Origin: an uncultured Eubacteriales bacterium
GTDB lineage: Bacteria; Bacillota; Clostridia; Oscillospirales; CAG-272
NCBI GenBank assembly: GCA_948467545.1
Contig: CAOKER010000001.1
Span: 124,001 to 188,000 of the forward strand
Direction: 5' to 3'
DNA: 64,000 nucleotides
Each line of letters opens with the position of its first letter. Positions within the stretch are counted from its first letter, which is position 1. A model generated the notes under the pieces. It was not told where the DNA came from, made no database searches, and was given only the letters and a program-made list of their open reading frames with translations. Below are positions 50,487-59,320 of this stretch, in pieces. The position numbers and the translations under genes are program-made.

Positions 50487-53420
50487 TTAAAGTGTGGAGA
50501 ACAGACTGCGGAGCCTTATTTTTACAGCTCCCAGATTTGTGATCTCATCGATTTTTATCTGTGTATAAATACGTCCGTCTTCTTCGAGGATAGAGCGAAC
50601 CTCGTCCGTGGTGACGGCGTCTACGCCGCATCCGAAAGATACAAGCTGGACGAGATTGAGTTTAGGATGTTTTTTTGACTCTTTTGCGACATATTTTGCG
50701 GCGGAGTACATTCTCGAATGATACGTCCATTGATTAAGAACTCCGACTTCAAATTTGGGAACAAGCCCGCTGATTGCGTCTTCGCTTATAACAGCAGCGC
50801 CGTAATCGCAGATTAACCTGTCAATTCCGTGATTTATCTCACCGTCTATGTGATAAGGCCTGCCGGCAAGTACGATAACCGGCATATCGGCCGCATAAGC
50901 CTTTTCGAGAATTTCGGCTCCCTTTGTCCGTATTCTCGACATGTGAGCTTCATACTCTCCGTATGCGGCTTCAGCGGCAGCTTTAACCTCGTTTTTACTT
51001 ATTCCGTCAAAGTATTTTTGAAGTATTTTATAAAAATGAGATATAAAGTCCTTTTTCCGATGTATTCCTACATAGTCGTTTATGAGCGTAATATTTTCGG
51101 GCAGCCGCATGTTTGCTTCGATAAGCTCCGGATAGTAAGCGACCACAGGACAGTTGTAGTTGTTGTCGCCTTTATGCTCGTCTACATTATAAGACATGCA
51201 GGGGTAAAAAATTTTATCTATTCCTTGGTTTACCAGATCCTTGACATGACCGTGAATAAGCTTAGCCGGATAGCATACTGTGTCCGAAGGAATGGTGGTT
51301 TGTCCGAGAAGATACAGCTCGTGAGATGATCTGCCCGAACGTATTACCTCAAATCCAAGTCTTGTAAACAGAGTATGCCAGAACGGAAAAAGCTCGTACA
51401 TATTAAGTCCCATGGGTATTCCGATTTTTCCTCGGCGTCCGGGTACCGGTTTGTATGATTCAAGCAGCTCGTTTTTATATTCAAACATATTGAGCTTGTT
51501 ATCAGCCGCTTTTCCCGTAACCATTTTATCGCATCGGTTTCCTCCGATAAAGCGTCTGACCTTTTCTCCGCCATCGGCTGTTCCGAATGTATTTACAGTA
51601 AGACTGCAGTGATTCTGACATCCCTTGCAGGTTGTCATTTTAACGGTGTGAACAAGGTTTTTCAGCTCGTCTCCTGAGAGTGTTGCACTTTCGGTCAGAC
51701 CGTTCCTTTCGGACTTTGACTGTGCGTAAAGTGCGGCTCCGTATGCGCCCATGATTCCGGAAATTGTCGGACGTATAACTTCGCGGCCGACCTCGCGCTC
51801 GAAGGCGCGGAGAACCGCGTCGTTCAGAAATGTTCCGCCCTGAACAACGATATGCTCTCCAAGCTCTTCGGGAGAGGCGACGCGTATGACCTTATAGAGT
51901 GCGTTCTTTACAACGCTGATTGAAAGACCTGCCGATATATTTCCGACCGAGGCTCCGTCCTTCTGCGCCTGCTTAACCGATGAATTCATAAATACGGTGC
52001 AGCGAGATCCGAGATCGACGGGATTGTCGGCAAACAATCCGAGCTTTGAAAATTCTTCTATAGGGTACCCGAGCGCTCCTGCAAAGGTTTGCAGGAACGA
52101 GCCGCACCCTGAGGAACAGGCTTCATTCAGAAAGATGTTATCAATAGCTCCGTTTCTTATTTTAAAGCATTTTATGTCCTGACCGCCGATGTCGATTATA
52201 AAGCTTACGTCAGGCTGAAATTTATGCGCGGCGGTGAAATGAGCGACCGTCTCGACAATTCCGTAATCAAGATTGAATGCCGAGCGTATCATCTCCTCCC
52301 CGTATCCTGTTACGGCAGAGGCGCAGATCTTTGCCTGCGGAAACTTGTTTGCAAAGGAAATAAGAAAATTCTGCACAAACGGAATTGGATTTCCGCCGTT
52401 CGGACGGTAGTCAGAGCAGAGAATGTTTCCGTTCTCGTCAGAGGCAACCGCCTTAACCGTAGTTGAACCGGCGTCGATTCCCACATATGCCTTTCCGCTG
52501 TACTCTGTATTGTTTGTTACTGCGATTGAGGCCTTTGTGTGCCGTTCCGTAAATTTGTCATATTCATCACTGTTTTCAAAGAGCGGAGCGCAGCTTCTGT
52601 AGCCTTCTGAAGAGATGTAATTCTTCATTGTGGAAATGATGCCGTCGAGATTCAGTGTTTCTTCCGCAAGCATAGCCGCCCCCAAAGCGACAAAATACAG
52701 AGAATGCTGCGGAAGTATTCCTGAAATTTCAAGTGTTTTGTCAAAAGCAGAACGAAGCTGCTTCATAAAGGTGAGCGGACCGCCGAGATATACCACGTTT
52801 CCGGTTATTTCACGTCCCTGAGCAAGGCCTCCGACAGTCTGATTTACAACAGCGTAAAGGATACTCGCACAGATGTCGGGCTTTTGAGCTCCCTGATTGA
52901 TCAGAGGCTGTATATCGCTCTTTGCGAATACTCCGCAGCGGGACGCGATTGTATAAATTTTTTGGTGTTTTTCGGCGAGAGTATCAAGCTCTTCTGGCGT
53001 AATTCCGAGCAGCGTCGCCATCTGGTCGATAAAAGCTCCTGTCCCTCCGGCACAGGAACCGTTCATTCTGACCTCGATAGAGCCGCCGGAAAGAAAAAGA
53101 ATTTTTGCATCTTCGCCTCCAAGCTCGATAACCACGTCGGTGCCCGGAATAATTCGGTCTGTGGAGACACGGGTTGCATAGACCTCCTGTACAAACTGAA
53201 TTCCGCACTGCTCCGCGAAGCCCATTGCTGCCGAGCCTGTTACACAAAGTTTTGCTTCTCCTATGTTAAGCTTTTCTTTGATTTCCGACAGCATTTCCGC
53301 CGACATTTCGGTTATACGGGACATATGCCTGCGGTAGCTTTCGTATATTACTTTTTCGTTTGCATCGACGGCAACCGCTTTTACAGTGGTTGATCCGATA
53401 TCAAGTCCGATTCTTATCAT
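50487..53420 (-). CDS. Acyl-CoA dehydratase activase (BadF/BcrA-type ATPase, duplicated) with DUF2229
   Basis: 977 aa. Two ASKHA ATPase domains in tandem: the first begins IGLDIGSTTVKAVAVD, with GGEDAKILF and the Fe-S loop SCAGGTGAFIDQM; the second begins VGIDAGSTTVKAVASD at ~residue 310, with IGGQDIKCF and SSGCGSFLQTFA. A DUF2229 region (from ~residue 640, IGIPMGLNMYELFPFW) follows, with HxxHVKDLVNQGID. Such ATP-driven archerases inject a low-potential electron into a dehydratase. In many Firmicutes this and the preceding entry form a single ~1400-aa protein. Confidence 0.85.
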   Translation of the reverse strand: MIRIGLDIGSTTVKAVAVDANEKVIYESYRRHMSRITEMSAEMLSEIKEKLNIGEAKLCVTGSAAMGFAEQCGIQFVQEVYATRVSTDRIIPGTDVVIELGGEDAKILFLSGGSIEVRMNGSCAGGTGAFIDQMATLLGITPEELDTLAEKHQKIYTIASRCGVFAKSDIQPLINQGAQKPDICASILYAVVNQTVGGLAQGREITGNVVYLGGPLTFMKQLRSAFDKTLEISGILPQHSLYFVALGAAMLAEETLNLDGIISTMKNYISSEGYRSCAPLFENSDEYDKFTERHTKASIAVTNNTEYSGKAYVGIDAGSTTVKAVASDENGNILCSDYRPNGGNPIPFVQNFLISFANKFPQAKICASAVTGYGEEMIRSAFNLDYGIVETVAHFTAAHKFQPDVSFIIDIGGQDIKCFKIRNGAIDNIFLNEACSSGCGSFLQTFAGALGYPIEEFSKLGLFADNPVDLGSRCTVFMNSSVKQAQKDGASVGNISAGLSISVVKNALYKVIRVASPEELGEHIVVQGGTFLNDAVLRAFEREVGREVIRPTISGIMGAYGAALYAQSKSERNGLTESATLSGDELKNLVHTVKMTTCKGCQNHCSLTVNTFGTADGGEKVRRFIGGNRCDKMVTGKAADNKLNMFEYKNELLESYKPVPGRRGKIGIPMGLNMYELFPFWHTLFTRLGFEVIRSGRSSHELYLLGQTTIPSDTVCYPAKLIHGHVKDLVNQGIDKIFYPCMSYNVDEHKGDNNYNCPVVAYYPELIEANMRLPENITLINDYVGIHRKKDFISHFYKILQKYFDGISKNEVKAAAEAAYGEYEAHMSRIRTKGAEILEKAYAADMPVIVLAGRPYHIDGEINHGIDRLICDYGAAVISEDAISGLVPKFEVGVLNQWTYHSRMYSAAKYVAKESKKHPKLNLVQLVSFGCGVDAVTTDEVRSILEEDGRIYTQIKIDEITNLGAVKIRLRSLFSTL

Positions 53421-53539
53421 TGCAGAAGTACCTTTTATATATGATATACAGCCGATAACTCAGCCGTGTATTATCGTTTTTTACTTTATTCACAGCGTAA
53501 AGTTTATCATAATAAATTTAATTTGATATGACCTTTTAA

Positions 53540-54919
53540 TTAATAATTCGAGCTTTTATTACTCATCAGCGAAGCAATTATTACTTGCTTTTCCATAAGT
53601 TCGGGAAAAGCGCTGACGATATTTTCACGAATACTTTCCTTTTCGGAGAGCATACCGGGCGTTGAGGCGGGAACGGGGATTTTTACCTCGGCGAACTGCG
53701 GGGAATGTCCGGAAAGCAAGAGTATATTGCCGTTATCGGATACCGTCTCTATGAGTACGTCTAACGGTTTTTTATCATTCACCATTTGGTTCAGTCTTTT
53801 TTCTGTGATTTTGCGCTGAATATCCGCGAGTGCCGCCGTTCTCTCCCGTATGACGTTTCGTGGCAGCTGATTCGGCATCGACGCGGCTTCGGTTCCGGGA
53901 CGGGCCGAATATGGAAAAATATGAAGAAAAAGAAATTCAGATTCCATGAAAAAGTTTACGGTTTCCTCGAAATCTTTGTCGGATTCTCCCGGAAAGCCGC
54001 ATATTACGTCTCCTGAAAACTCTATGTCGGGAATAGTCTTTCGTATATATTCAAATTTTCTTCTGACAGAATCTGTGTTGTATTTTCTGCGCATCGAGGC
54101 AAGTGTTCTGTCGCAGCCGCTCTGCATCGAGATATGAAAATGCGGCACAGTATGACGGCATGCGGCATATCTGTCTATGAATTCAGGGCGCATGATAGAT
54201 GGATCGAGCGATCCGAGTCTCAGACGCTTCAGTCCGTGAATCCGATCGATTTCCTCAATCAGATCCGAAAGTCCGAACTGATAAGCTGAGGTTTCAATCC
54301 CTGTCAGAACAAGCTCCGGACACCCTCCGGCGGTGAGCGCTGCGGCTTCTTTCAGTACGGCGTCCCGCGGCTTGGAGCGAATTTTTCCGCGTACAGTCGG
54401 AATAATACAGTAAGCGCATTTTGATTCGCATCCGTCTTCGATTTTTATATAAGCCCTTGCGCGCCTGAAGCAGTTAATTGACATCTCCTCAAATTCAGCA
54501 TTGTCGACGTCGCAGCCGCAAATCGGTGCCTTTCCTGTTTTCTTGGGCATGCATGAGGTTTGTGAAAGACGTACGGCGTCGGTTTTCTTTGCATTTCCGA
54601 TAACGCCGCAAACGCCGGGAATTGCGGCAAAAATCTCCGGAGCTGCCTGAGCGGCACATCCGGTTACATAAACTGACGCACCGGGGTGTTCCTTTACCAT
54701 TCTTCTCACGAGCTGGCGGGATTTTCGGTCAGCTTCCGCAGTAACAGAGCAGGTGTTTACAATGCAGACGTCGGCCTCCGATTTGTCGGCGCTGTCCTCA
54801 GCCTCGGCAAATGCGGCTTCAAATCCGCCTCCGCAAAGCATTTCCGCGAAAGCTTCACTCTCGTATTGATTTACCTTGCACCCAAGTGTGAGTATTACAG
54901 CGCGTTTTTTTCTGCACAT
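53540..54919 (-). CDS. mtaB: tRNA (t6A37) methylthiotransferase MtaB
   Basis: 459 aa radical SAM enzyme that makes ms2t6A at tRNA position 37. N-terminal UPF0004 domain with cysteines in LGCKVNQYES, VNTCSVT and VTGCAAQ (auxiliary cluster); radical SAM CxxxCxxC as DGCESKCAYCIIP; FHISMQSGCDRTL; SGDVICGFPGES; a C-terminal TRAM-like domain (from ~residue 370). Length normal. Alone on the minus strand. Confidence 0.95.
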   Translation of the reverse strand: MCRKKRAVILTLGCKVNQYESEAFAEMLCGGGFEAAFAEAEDSADKSEADVCIVNTCSVTAEADRKSRQLVRRMVKEHPGASVYVTGCAAQAAPEIFAAIPGVCGVIGNAKKTDAVRLSQTSCMPKKTGKAPICGCDVDNAEFEEMSINCFRRARAYIKIEDGCESKCAYCIIPTVRGKIRSKPRDAVLKEAAALTAGGCPELVLTGIETSAYQFGLSDLIEEIDRIHGLKRLRLGSLDPSIMRPEFIDRYAACRHTVPHFHISMQSGCDRTLASMRRKYNTDSVRRKFEYIRKTIPDIEFSGDVICGFPGESDKDFEETVNFFMESEFLFLHIFPYSARPGTEAASMPNQLPRNVIRERTAALADIQRKITEKRLNQMVNDKKPLDVLIETVSDNGNILLLSGHSPQFAEVKIPVPASTPGMLSEKESIRENIVSAFPELMEKQVIIASLMSNKSSNY

Positions 54920-55171
54920 AAAAATCTCCCTGATAAAATGGAAAAATAGAAAAGGCTGTTTGAAAGCTCGGCCTTGCCGTTATTAAAATAATATGGCATA
55001 GCGGCTATTTTTATTAAACCGCGGCGTCGTTTTTTAACATTCTCCTTATGTATAATAACTTGAAATAATATGATAACATTTTTGTTTTTTTTTGTCAAGA
55101 CAAAAGCAATGAGCCTGTTTTCTGCTTATTTTTGACTGTACTTCGTTTATGTATTACGTTTTCCGCTTTTA

Positions 55172-55201
55172 TTGACAGAATAATGCGTTTTGTGATATAC
55201 T
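55172..55201 (+). promoter_or_regulatory. Promoter for the truncated azlC
   Basis: TTGACA 55172-55177, 18 bases, TATACT 55196-55201; ~35 bases to the ATG. The 323-bp gap upstream holds nothing else I can name. Confidence 0.75.
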
Positions 55202-55242
55202 TTTAAATATATTATGATTTTTTCGGAGGAGACCGACAGCCC

Positions 55243-55695
55243 ATGAATAGCAGGGAACGAAAAATTATTACGGCTTTAAAAACCGCTTTTCCGAATACTG
55301 TTCCGATTCTTGCCGGATTTCTTTTCTTGGGTATAACATACGGAATATATATGAGGGCCTCCGGATTTGGCTTTCTGTATCCGATGCTGATGAGTCTTAC
55401 GGTTTTTGCCGGATCTGTTGAATTTGTCGCTGTAAATCTGCTTCTCGGAGCTTTTAACCCGCTTCAGGCTCTCGCTGTTACGGTGATGCTCAACGCGCGG
55501 CATCTTTTTTACGGAATTTCAATGCTTGATAAGTATAAGGGAACAGGATGGAAAAAATTCTATCTTATTTTTGGATTGTGCGACGAGAGCTTTTCGATAA
55601 ATTATACTGCATATATACCTGAATACGTAGAGCGCTTTAAATTAATGCGAAAGTCATTGACAAATTATAGAGTGTATGTTATAATAAAACAATAA
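55243..55695 (+). pseudogene. Truncated second AzlC paralogue
   Basis: 150 codons, against ~230-240 for AzlC. Family features are intact up to about residue 137 (FLFLGITYGIYM, FAGSVEFVAVNLLLG, MLNARHLFYGISML, CDESFSINYTA); the protein then ends in ~15 unrelated residues. About three C-terminal helices are missing and no azlD follows. The lost part is not found in another frame downstream. The gene still has a promoter and a ribosome-binding site (GGAGG), so the fragment may be expressed, but transport is unlikely. Confidence 0.8.
55657..55685 (+). promoter_or_regulatory. Perfect sigma-A promoter for the SCIFF peptide gene
   Basis: TTGACA 55657-55662, 17 bases, TATAAT 55680-55685, lying inside the last codons of the truncated azlC and 79 bases before the scfA start. 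Confidence 0.88.
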
Positions 55696-55763
55696 AAGCG
55701 ATTTCTATTATTTTTTTGACTATCAAATAATAATATGAGGATATAATATCGGAGGAAAATCAG

Positions 55764-55910
55764 ATGAAAGCAATTAAAACTTTGAAAACAAAAAATCTTT
55801 GCGAGAGTGCAAAGAAAGGCGGATGCGGCGAGTGTCAGACTTCTTGTCAGTCAGCCTGCAAGACAAGCTGCGGTATTGCAAATCAGCAGTGCGAGAATAA
55901 AAAGAAGTAA
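55764..55910 (+). CDS. scfA: SCIFF (six-cysteine) ranthipeptide precursor
   Basis: 48 aa from ATG 55764 with GGAGG 8 bases upstream. It starts MKAIKTLKTKNLCE and contains the SCIFF core CGECQTSCQSACKTSCG...C. Cysteines are at 13, 21, 24, 28, 32, 36 and 43: the six family cysteines plus an extra one at 13 in the leader side. SCIFF peptides are ubiquitous in Clostridia; the radical SAM partner forms Cys-to-Thr thioether links, and a signalling or quorum role has been proposed. The maturase gene lies 306 bases downstream, beyond a terminator. Confidence 0.95.
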   Translation: MKAIKTLKTKNLCESAKKGGCGECQTSCQSACKTSCGIANQQCENKKK

Positions 55911-55920
55911 TCAGATTTTA

Positions 55921-55946
55921 AAATGCCGCCGTTAGGCGGCATTTTT
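55921..55946 (+). terminator. Terminator after scfA
   Basis: AAATGCCGCC-GTTA-GGCGGCATTTTTTG: strong stem and T-run. It would make scfA mRNA far more abundant than the maturase mRNA. Confidence 0.92.
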
Positions 55947-56034
55947 TGCGATAAGGCAATCGCTGAAAAAGTGATGAGGGAAAAGTCTGAAAGAAAAAGA
56001 AATTAAAGAAAAAGAAAAGTTTCACACTGTTCTC

Positions 56035-56205
56035 GAAGGGGAGTTTTTTGACTTGTCGGTCAGGCGACTGTCTGTTGGGTACAGCTTGTCAGGCAGTGAG
56101 ACTGTTGGTTGGGGACAATTTTCAGTTAGGTGTACTGTCGGTTCGGTACGTTTGAAATCGTACAAAACTTTGGATATATACGGATTGGATATATACGGAA
56201 AGGTA
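56035..56205. repeat. Degenerate repeats in the scfA-scfB spacer
   Basis: The spacer contains loose ~20-bp repetitions of GACTGTCNGTTGGGTAC-like words (56040-56150) and a direct repeat of GGATATATACGGA (56172-56199) before the scfB ribosome-binding site. No gene; no clear promoter. Confidence 0.5.
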
Positions 56206-56216
56206 AAGCTATAAAA

Positions 56217-57599
56217 ATGATTCATTGCTATAAACTTGGCGGATTAAACATTGTGCTCGATGTGTATTCCGGCTCAGTTCATGTTGTTGACGATGCCTCT
56301 TATGACATCATCGGGATGTATGAAAATAAATCCCGTGATGAAATTATGACAGCCGTTCTTGAAAAATATGCCGGGGACGAAGATGTCAGTGCCGAAGAAA
56401 TTGAAAGATGCTTTGAGCAGATTGAAGAGCTTAAGGCGGCGGGGAAACTTTTTACGGCCGACAGCTTTGAGGGGATGGCCGGTGAGCTTAAGGAAAGGAG
56501 CGCCGGCATTGTAAAGGCTCTTTGTCTGCATATAGCTCATACCTGTAATCTTAACTGTTCATACTGCTTTGCAAGTCAGGGGAAATATCACGGAGACCGT
56601 GCTGTGATGAGTTTTGAAGTGGGAAAACAGTCGCTTGATTTTTTAGTCGCGAATTCAGGAAGTCGCAGAAACCTTGAGGTCGATTTCTTCGGAGGAGAGC
56701 CGCTGATGAACTTTCAGGTTGTTAAGGACCTTGTGGCATATGCGAGAAGCATTGAAAAAGATAAAGGGAAAAATTTTCGGTTTACTCTTACCACCAACGG
56801 AGTGCTGATTGACGACGACGTGATTGATTTTGCAAACCGTGAATGCAGCAACGTTGTGCTCAGCCTTGACGGGCGTAAGGAAATTCATGACAGATTCCGC
56901 GTCGATTACGCAGGAAACGGCAGTTGGGACAGAATAGTCCCGAAATTTCAGGAGCTTGTTCGGGCAAGAGGCGGTAAAAATTATTACATGCGCGGAACGT
57001 TTACTCATGCCAATCCGGATTTTTTGAAGGATATTGAAAAAATGCTTGAGCTCGGATTCAGCGAGCTGAGCATGGAGCCTGTCGTTGCCGCCGATGGAGA
57101 TCCCGCGGCACTGACTGCCGATGATCTGCCGGTTGTTCTGCGGCAGTACGAGCTGCTTGCCGAGCTTATGCTGCGCCGCCGCAAGGAGGGAAGACCGTTT
57201 ACATTTTATCATTATATGATAGATTTAAGCGGCGGACCTTGTATATACAAGAGAATTTCGGGTTGCGGTTCGGGGACGGAATACATGGCGGTGACTCCAT
57301 GGGGCGATTTGTATCCCTGCCATCAGTTCGTAGGTGAAGAAAAATTCAAATTGGGCAATGTATGGGACGGGGTTTTAAATCGCGATATTCAGGCTGAATT
57401 TGCCGAATGTAACGTATATACGAGACCGGAATGCTCTGATTGCTGGGCAAAGCTCTACTGTTCGGGAGGGTGCGCAGCAAATGCTTATCATGCTTCGGGA
57501 AGCGTGAGGGGAGTATACAAATACGGCTGCGAGCTTTTCCGCAAGAGAATGGAATGTGCAATTATGCTTGAAGCGGCAAAAGCGGAGGAAGAAGAATGA
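56217..57599 (+). CDS. scfB: SCIFF peptide radical SAM maturase
   Basis: 460 aa from ATG 56217 (GAAAGG 13 bases upstream). An N-terminal RiPP-recognition-like region (residues 1-95, MIHCYKLGGLNIVLDVYSGSVHVVD) precedes the radical SAM core with CxxxCxxC at C110, C114 and C117 (TCNLNCSYCF), FFGGEPLMN and LTTNGVLID. The C-terminal SPASM domain has cysteines around GGPCIYKR, LYPCHQFVG and CSDCWAKLYCSGGCAANAY for two auxiliary clusters. It modifies the ScfA peptide. Confidence 0.96.
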   Translation: MIHCYKLGGLNIVLDVYSGSVHVVDDASYDIIGMYENKSRDEIMTAVLEKYAGDEDVSAEEIERCFEQIEELKAAGKLFTADSFEGMAGELKERSAGIVKALCLHIAHTCNLNCSYCFASQGKYHGDRAVMSFEVGKQSLDFLVANSGSRRNLEVDFFGGEPLMNFQVVKDLVAYARSIEKDKGKNFRFTLTTNGVLIDDDVIDFANRECSNVVLSLDGRKEIHDRFRVDYAGNGSWDRIVPKFQELVRARGGKNYYMRGTFTHANPDFLKDIEKMLELGFSELSMEPVVAADGDPAALTADDLPVVLRQYELLAELMLRRRKEGRPFTFYHYMIDLSGGPCIYKRISGCGSGTEYMAVTPWGDLYPCHQFVGEEKFKLGNVWDGVLNRDIQAEFAECNVYTRPECSDCWAKLYCSGGCAANAYHASGSVRGVYKYGCELFRKRMECAIMLEAAKAEEEE

Positions 57600-57652
57600 A
57601 GAGTGATGAAAAAGAATGAAGAGGAATAAAGAAGGAATGAAGAGGAATAGCG

Positions 57653-58996
57653 TTGAATACCCCGATTTGTGATTTTGTTCGGCGTTATGAGGAGAGACAC
57701 GCCGTTCGGCTGCACATGCCCGGTCATAAGGGAAAATATTTTACAGGAGCGGAGAGCACCGATATTACAGAAATCAAAGGTGCCGACGCGCTTTATTCCG
57801 CTTCCGGAATCATAGCGGATAGCCAGAAAAACGCTTCGGCTTTATTCGGAAGCGGGAAAACGCTGTATTCCTGTGAGGGCTCGTCTCTTTCCGTTCGCGC
57901 GATGCTTTATATGGCGCTTCTTTGCGGCGGGGGAGGCGAGAGACCGTTTATACTTGCCGGCAGAAATGCGCATAGGGTATTGCTCAGCGCCGCGGCGCTC
58001 TTGGATTTTGACATCGAATGGCTGTATTCCGAAGATCCGTGCGGTATTGTATCGTGCAATATATCGGCGGCTTTGCTTGATAAAAAGCTGAGGACTTTGA
58101 AACGTAAGCCGGCAGCCGTATATATAACAAGTCCCGATTATCTCGGCAATCTTGCCGACATCGAAGGTATGTCGGAGGTATGTCGGAGACACGGTGTATT
58201 TTTGCTGGTTGATAACGCTCACGGAGCGTATCTGCATTTTTTGCCGAAGCCTGAGCATCCTCTTGATTTGGGCGCGGATATGTGCTGCGATTCTGCGCAT
58301 AAGACGCTTCCTGTATTGACGGGAGGATCGTATCTGCATATATCGGCGGACGCTTCTCCGGAGCTTTCCGAAAATGCGGATAGGGCGATGTCACTGTTTT
58401 CGTCAACAAGTCCGTCATACCTGATTCTGCAATCTCTTGACATGGCAAATCGGTATTTGTCGGACAATTACCGCGGCAGACTTGCCGATACCGCCGACCG
58501 CATTTCAGAGTTAAAGGCTGTCCTAAGAGAAAGAGGTTTTGAGCTTATAGGCGGCGAGGCTTTAAAGCTTACCGTCGCGCCGAAGCCGTATGGATATACG
58601 GGAAACGAGCTTGCTGAAATACTGTATTCCCATAATATTTACTGTGAGTTTTCCGATCCGGATTATGTCGTTTTTATGTTTACGCCTGAGACAGAATTCT
58701 CAGAAATAGATTTTTTTGAAAAAATTATGCTCTCTGTCGAAAAGAGGGAGTGTATCCGAGACAAAATGCCCGAAACAGCTTTTCCGGAAAGGGCGATGAC
58801 AGTTCGGCGGGCAATGCTGTCGAGGGCATGCGTTTTGCCGATTGAACAGTGTCTGGGCAGGGTTCTTGCATCTGAAAATGTCGCTTGCCCTCCTGCCGTT
58901 CCCATTGTGGCCTGCGGAGAAAAAATTGACGAAACCGCAATTCGCGCGTTTCGTTATTATGGCATAAAGGAATGTCGCGTAGTTGTAAGTCAATGA
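57653..58996 (+). CDS. Orn/Lys/Arg decarboxylase family (fold-type I PLP enzyme)
   Basis: 447 aa from TTG 57653, with AGAGGAA just upstream; the spacer is GAATGAAGAG-type repeats. Motifs are HMPGHKGK, TDITEIKGADAL, the PLP aspartate in LVDNAHGAYLHF, and the Schiff-base lysine in DSAHKTLPVLTGGSYL (K217). The short form, lacking the N-terminal wing domain, is common in Firmicutes (YaaO/SpeA-like). It probably decarboxylates arginine, lysine or ornithine; the sequence does not say which. It may be read through from scfB (53-base gap). Confidence 0.88.
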   Translation: MNTPICDFVRRYEERHAVRLHMPGHKGKYFTGAESTDITEIKGADALYSASGIIADSQKNASALFGSGKTLYSCEGSSLSVRAMLYMALLCGGGGERPFILAGRNAHRVLLSAAALLDFDIEWLYSEDPCGIVSCNISAALLDKKLRTLKRKPAAVYITSPDYLGNLADIEGMSEVCRRHGVFLLVDNAHGAYLHFLPKPEHPLDLGADMCCDSAHKTLPVLTGGSYLHISADASPELSENADRAMSLFSSTSPSYLILQSLDMANRYLSDNYRGRLADTADRISELKAVLRERGFELIGGEALKLTVAPKPYGYTGNELAEILYSHNIYCEFSDPDYVVFMFTPETEFSEIDFFEKIMLSVEKRECIRDKMPETAFPERAMTVRRAMLSRACVLPIEQCLGRVLASENVACPPAVPIVACGEKIDETAIRAFRYYGIKECRVVVSQ

Positions 58997-59062
58997 GATT
59001 TCAGCGGTGTAAAAACTTCATGTGCCGCCTTTGCTTTTCGAAGCAAAACCTAACGAATTTTC

Positions 59063-59091
59063 TTGACAAACCTCGGTTTAGATGTTATTAT
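59063..59091 (+). promoter_or_regulatory. Promoter for the riboswitch transcript
   Basis: TTGACA 59063-59068, 17 bases, TATTAT 59086-59091 with an extended TG motif (59083-59084). Confidence 0.82.
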
Positions 59092-59114
59092 ATACACGTG
59101 AACAAAAAATAAAA

Positions 59115-59290
59115 GAATAATTCCGAATTCGGTTTATACCGGGTTAGAGGTAAGCGCGGTGAAAATCCGGCACAACTGTCATTTCCGTAATTAAAAGATA
59201 TGTATGCTTTTATAAGTCGGTCAGCCCGTCGGAATTGGGATTTGCATTTTTGGACATGAAAAATGCATCCGATTCCAAATCCCGCAGGGA
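59115..59290 (+). ncRNA. Probable cobalamin riboswitch with expression platform
   Basis: The conserved core GGTGAAAATCC-GGCAC-AACTGTCA (59158-59181) and the late AAGTCGGTCAGCCCG (59214-59228) match the cobalamin aptamer. A closing P1 stem is formed by AATTCCGA (59119-59126) and TCGGAATT (59229-59236). Downstream, TGCATTTTT / AAAAATGCA forms an expression-platform hairpin, and GGGATTT can pair with AAATCCC at 59276-59282, near the ribosome-binding site, so translational control is plausible. The form is compact, with a reduced P5-P6 part. Identified by eye, so the class is uncertain. Confidence 0.72.
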
Positions 59291-59320
59291 TTAACAAATA
59301 CGAAAGGAATGGCATTGAAA

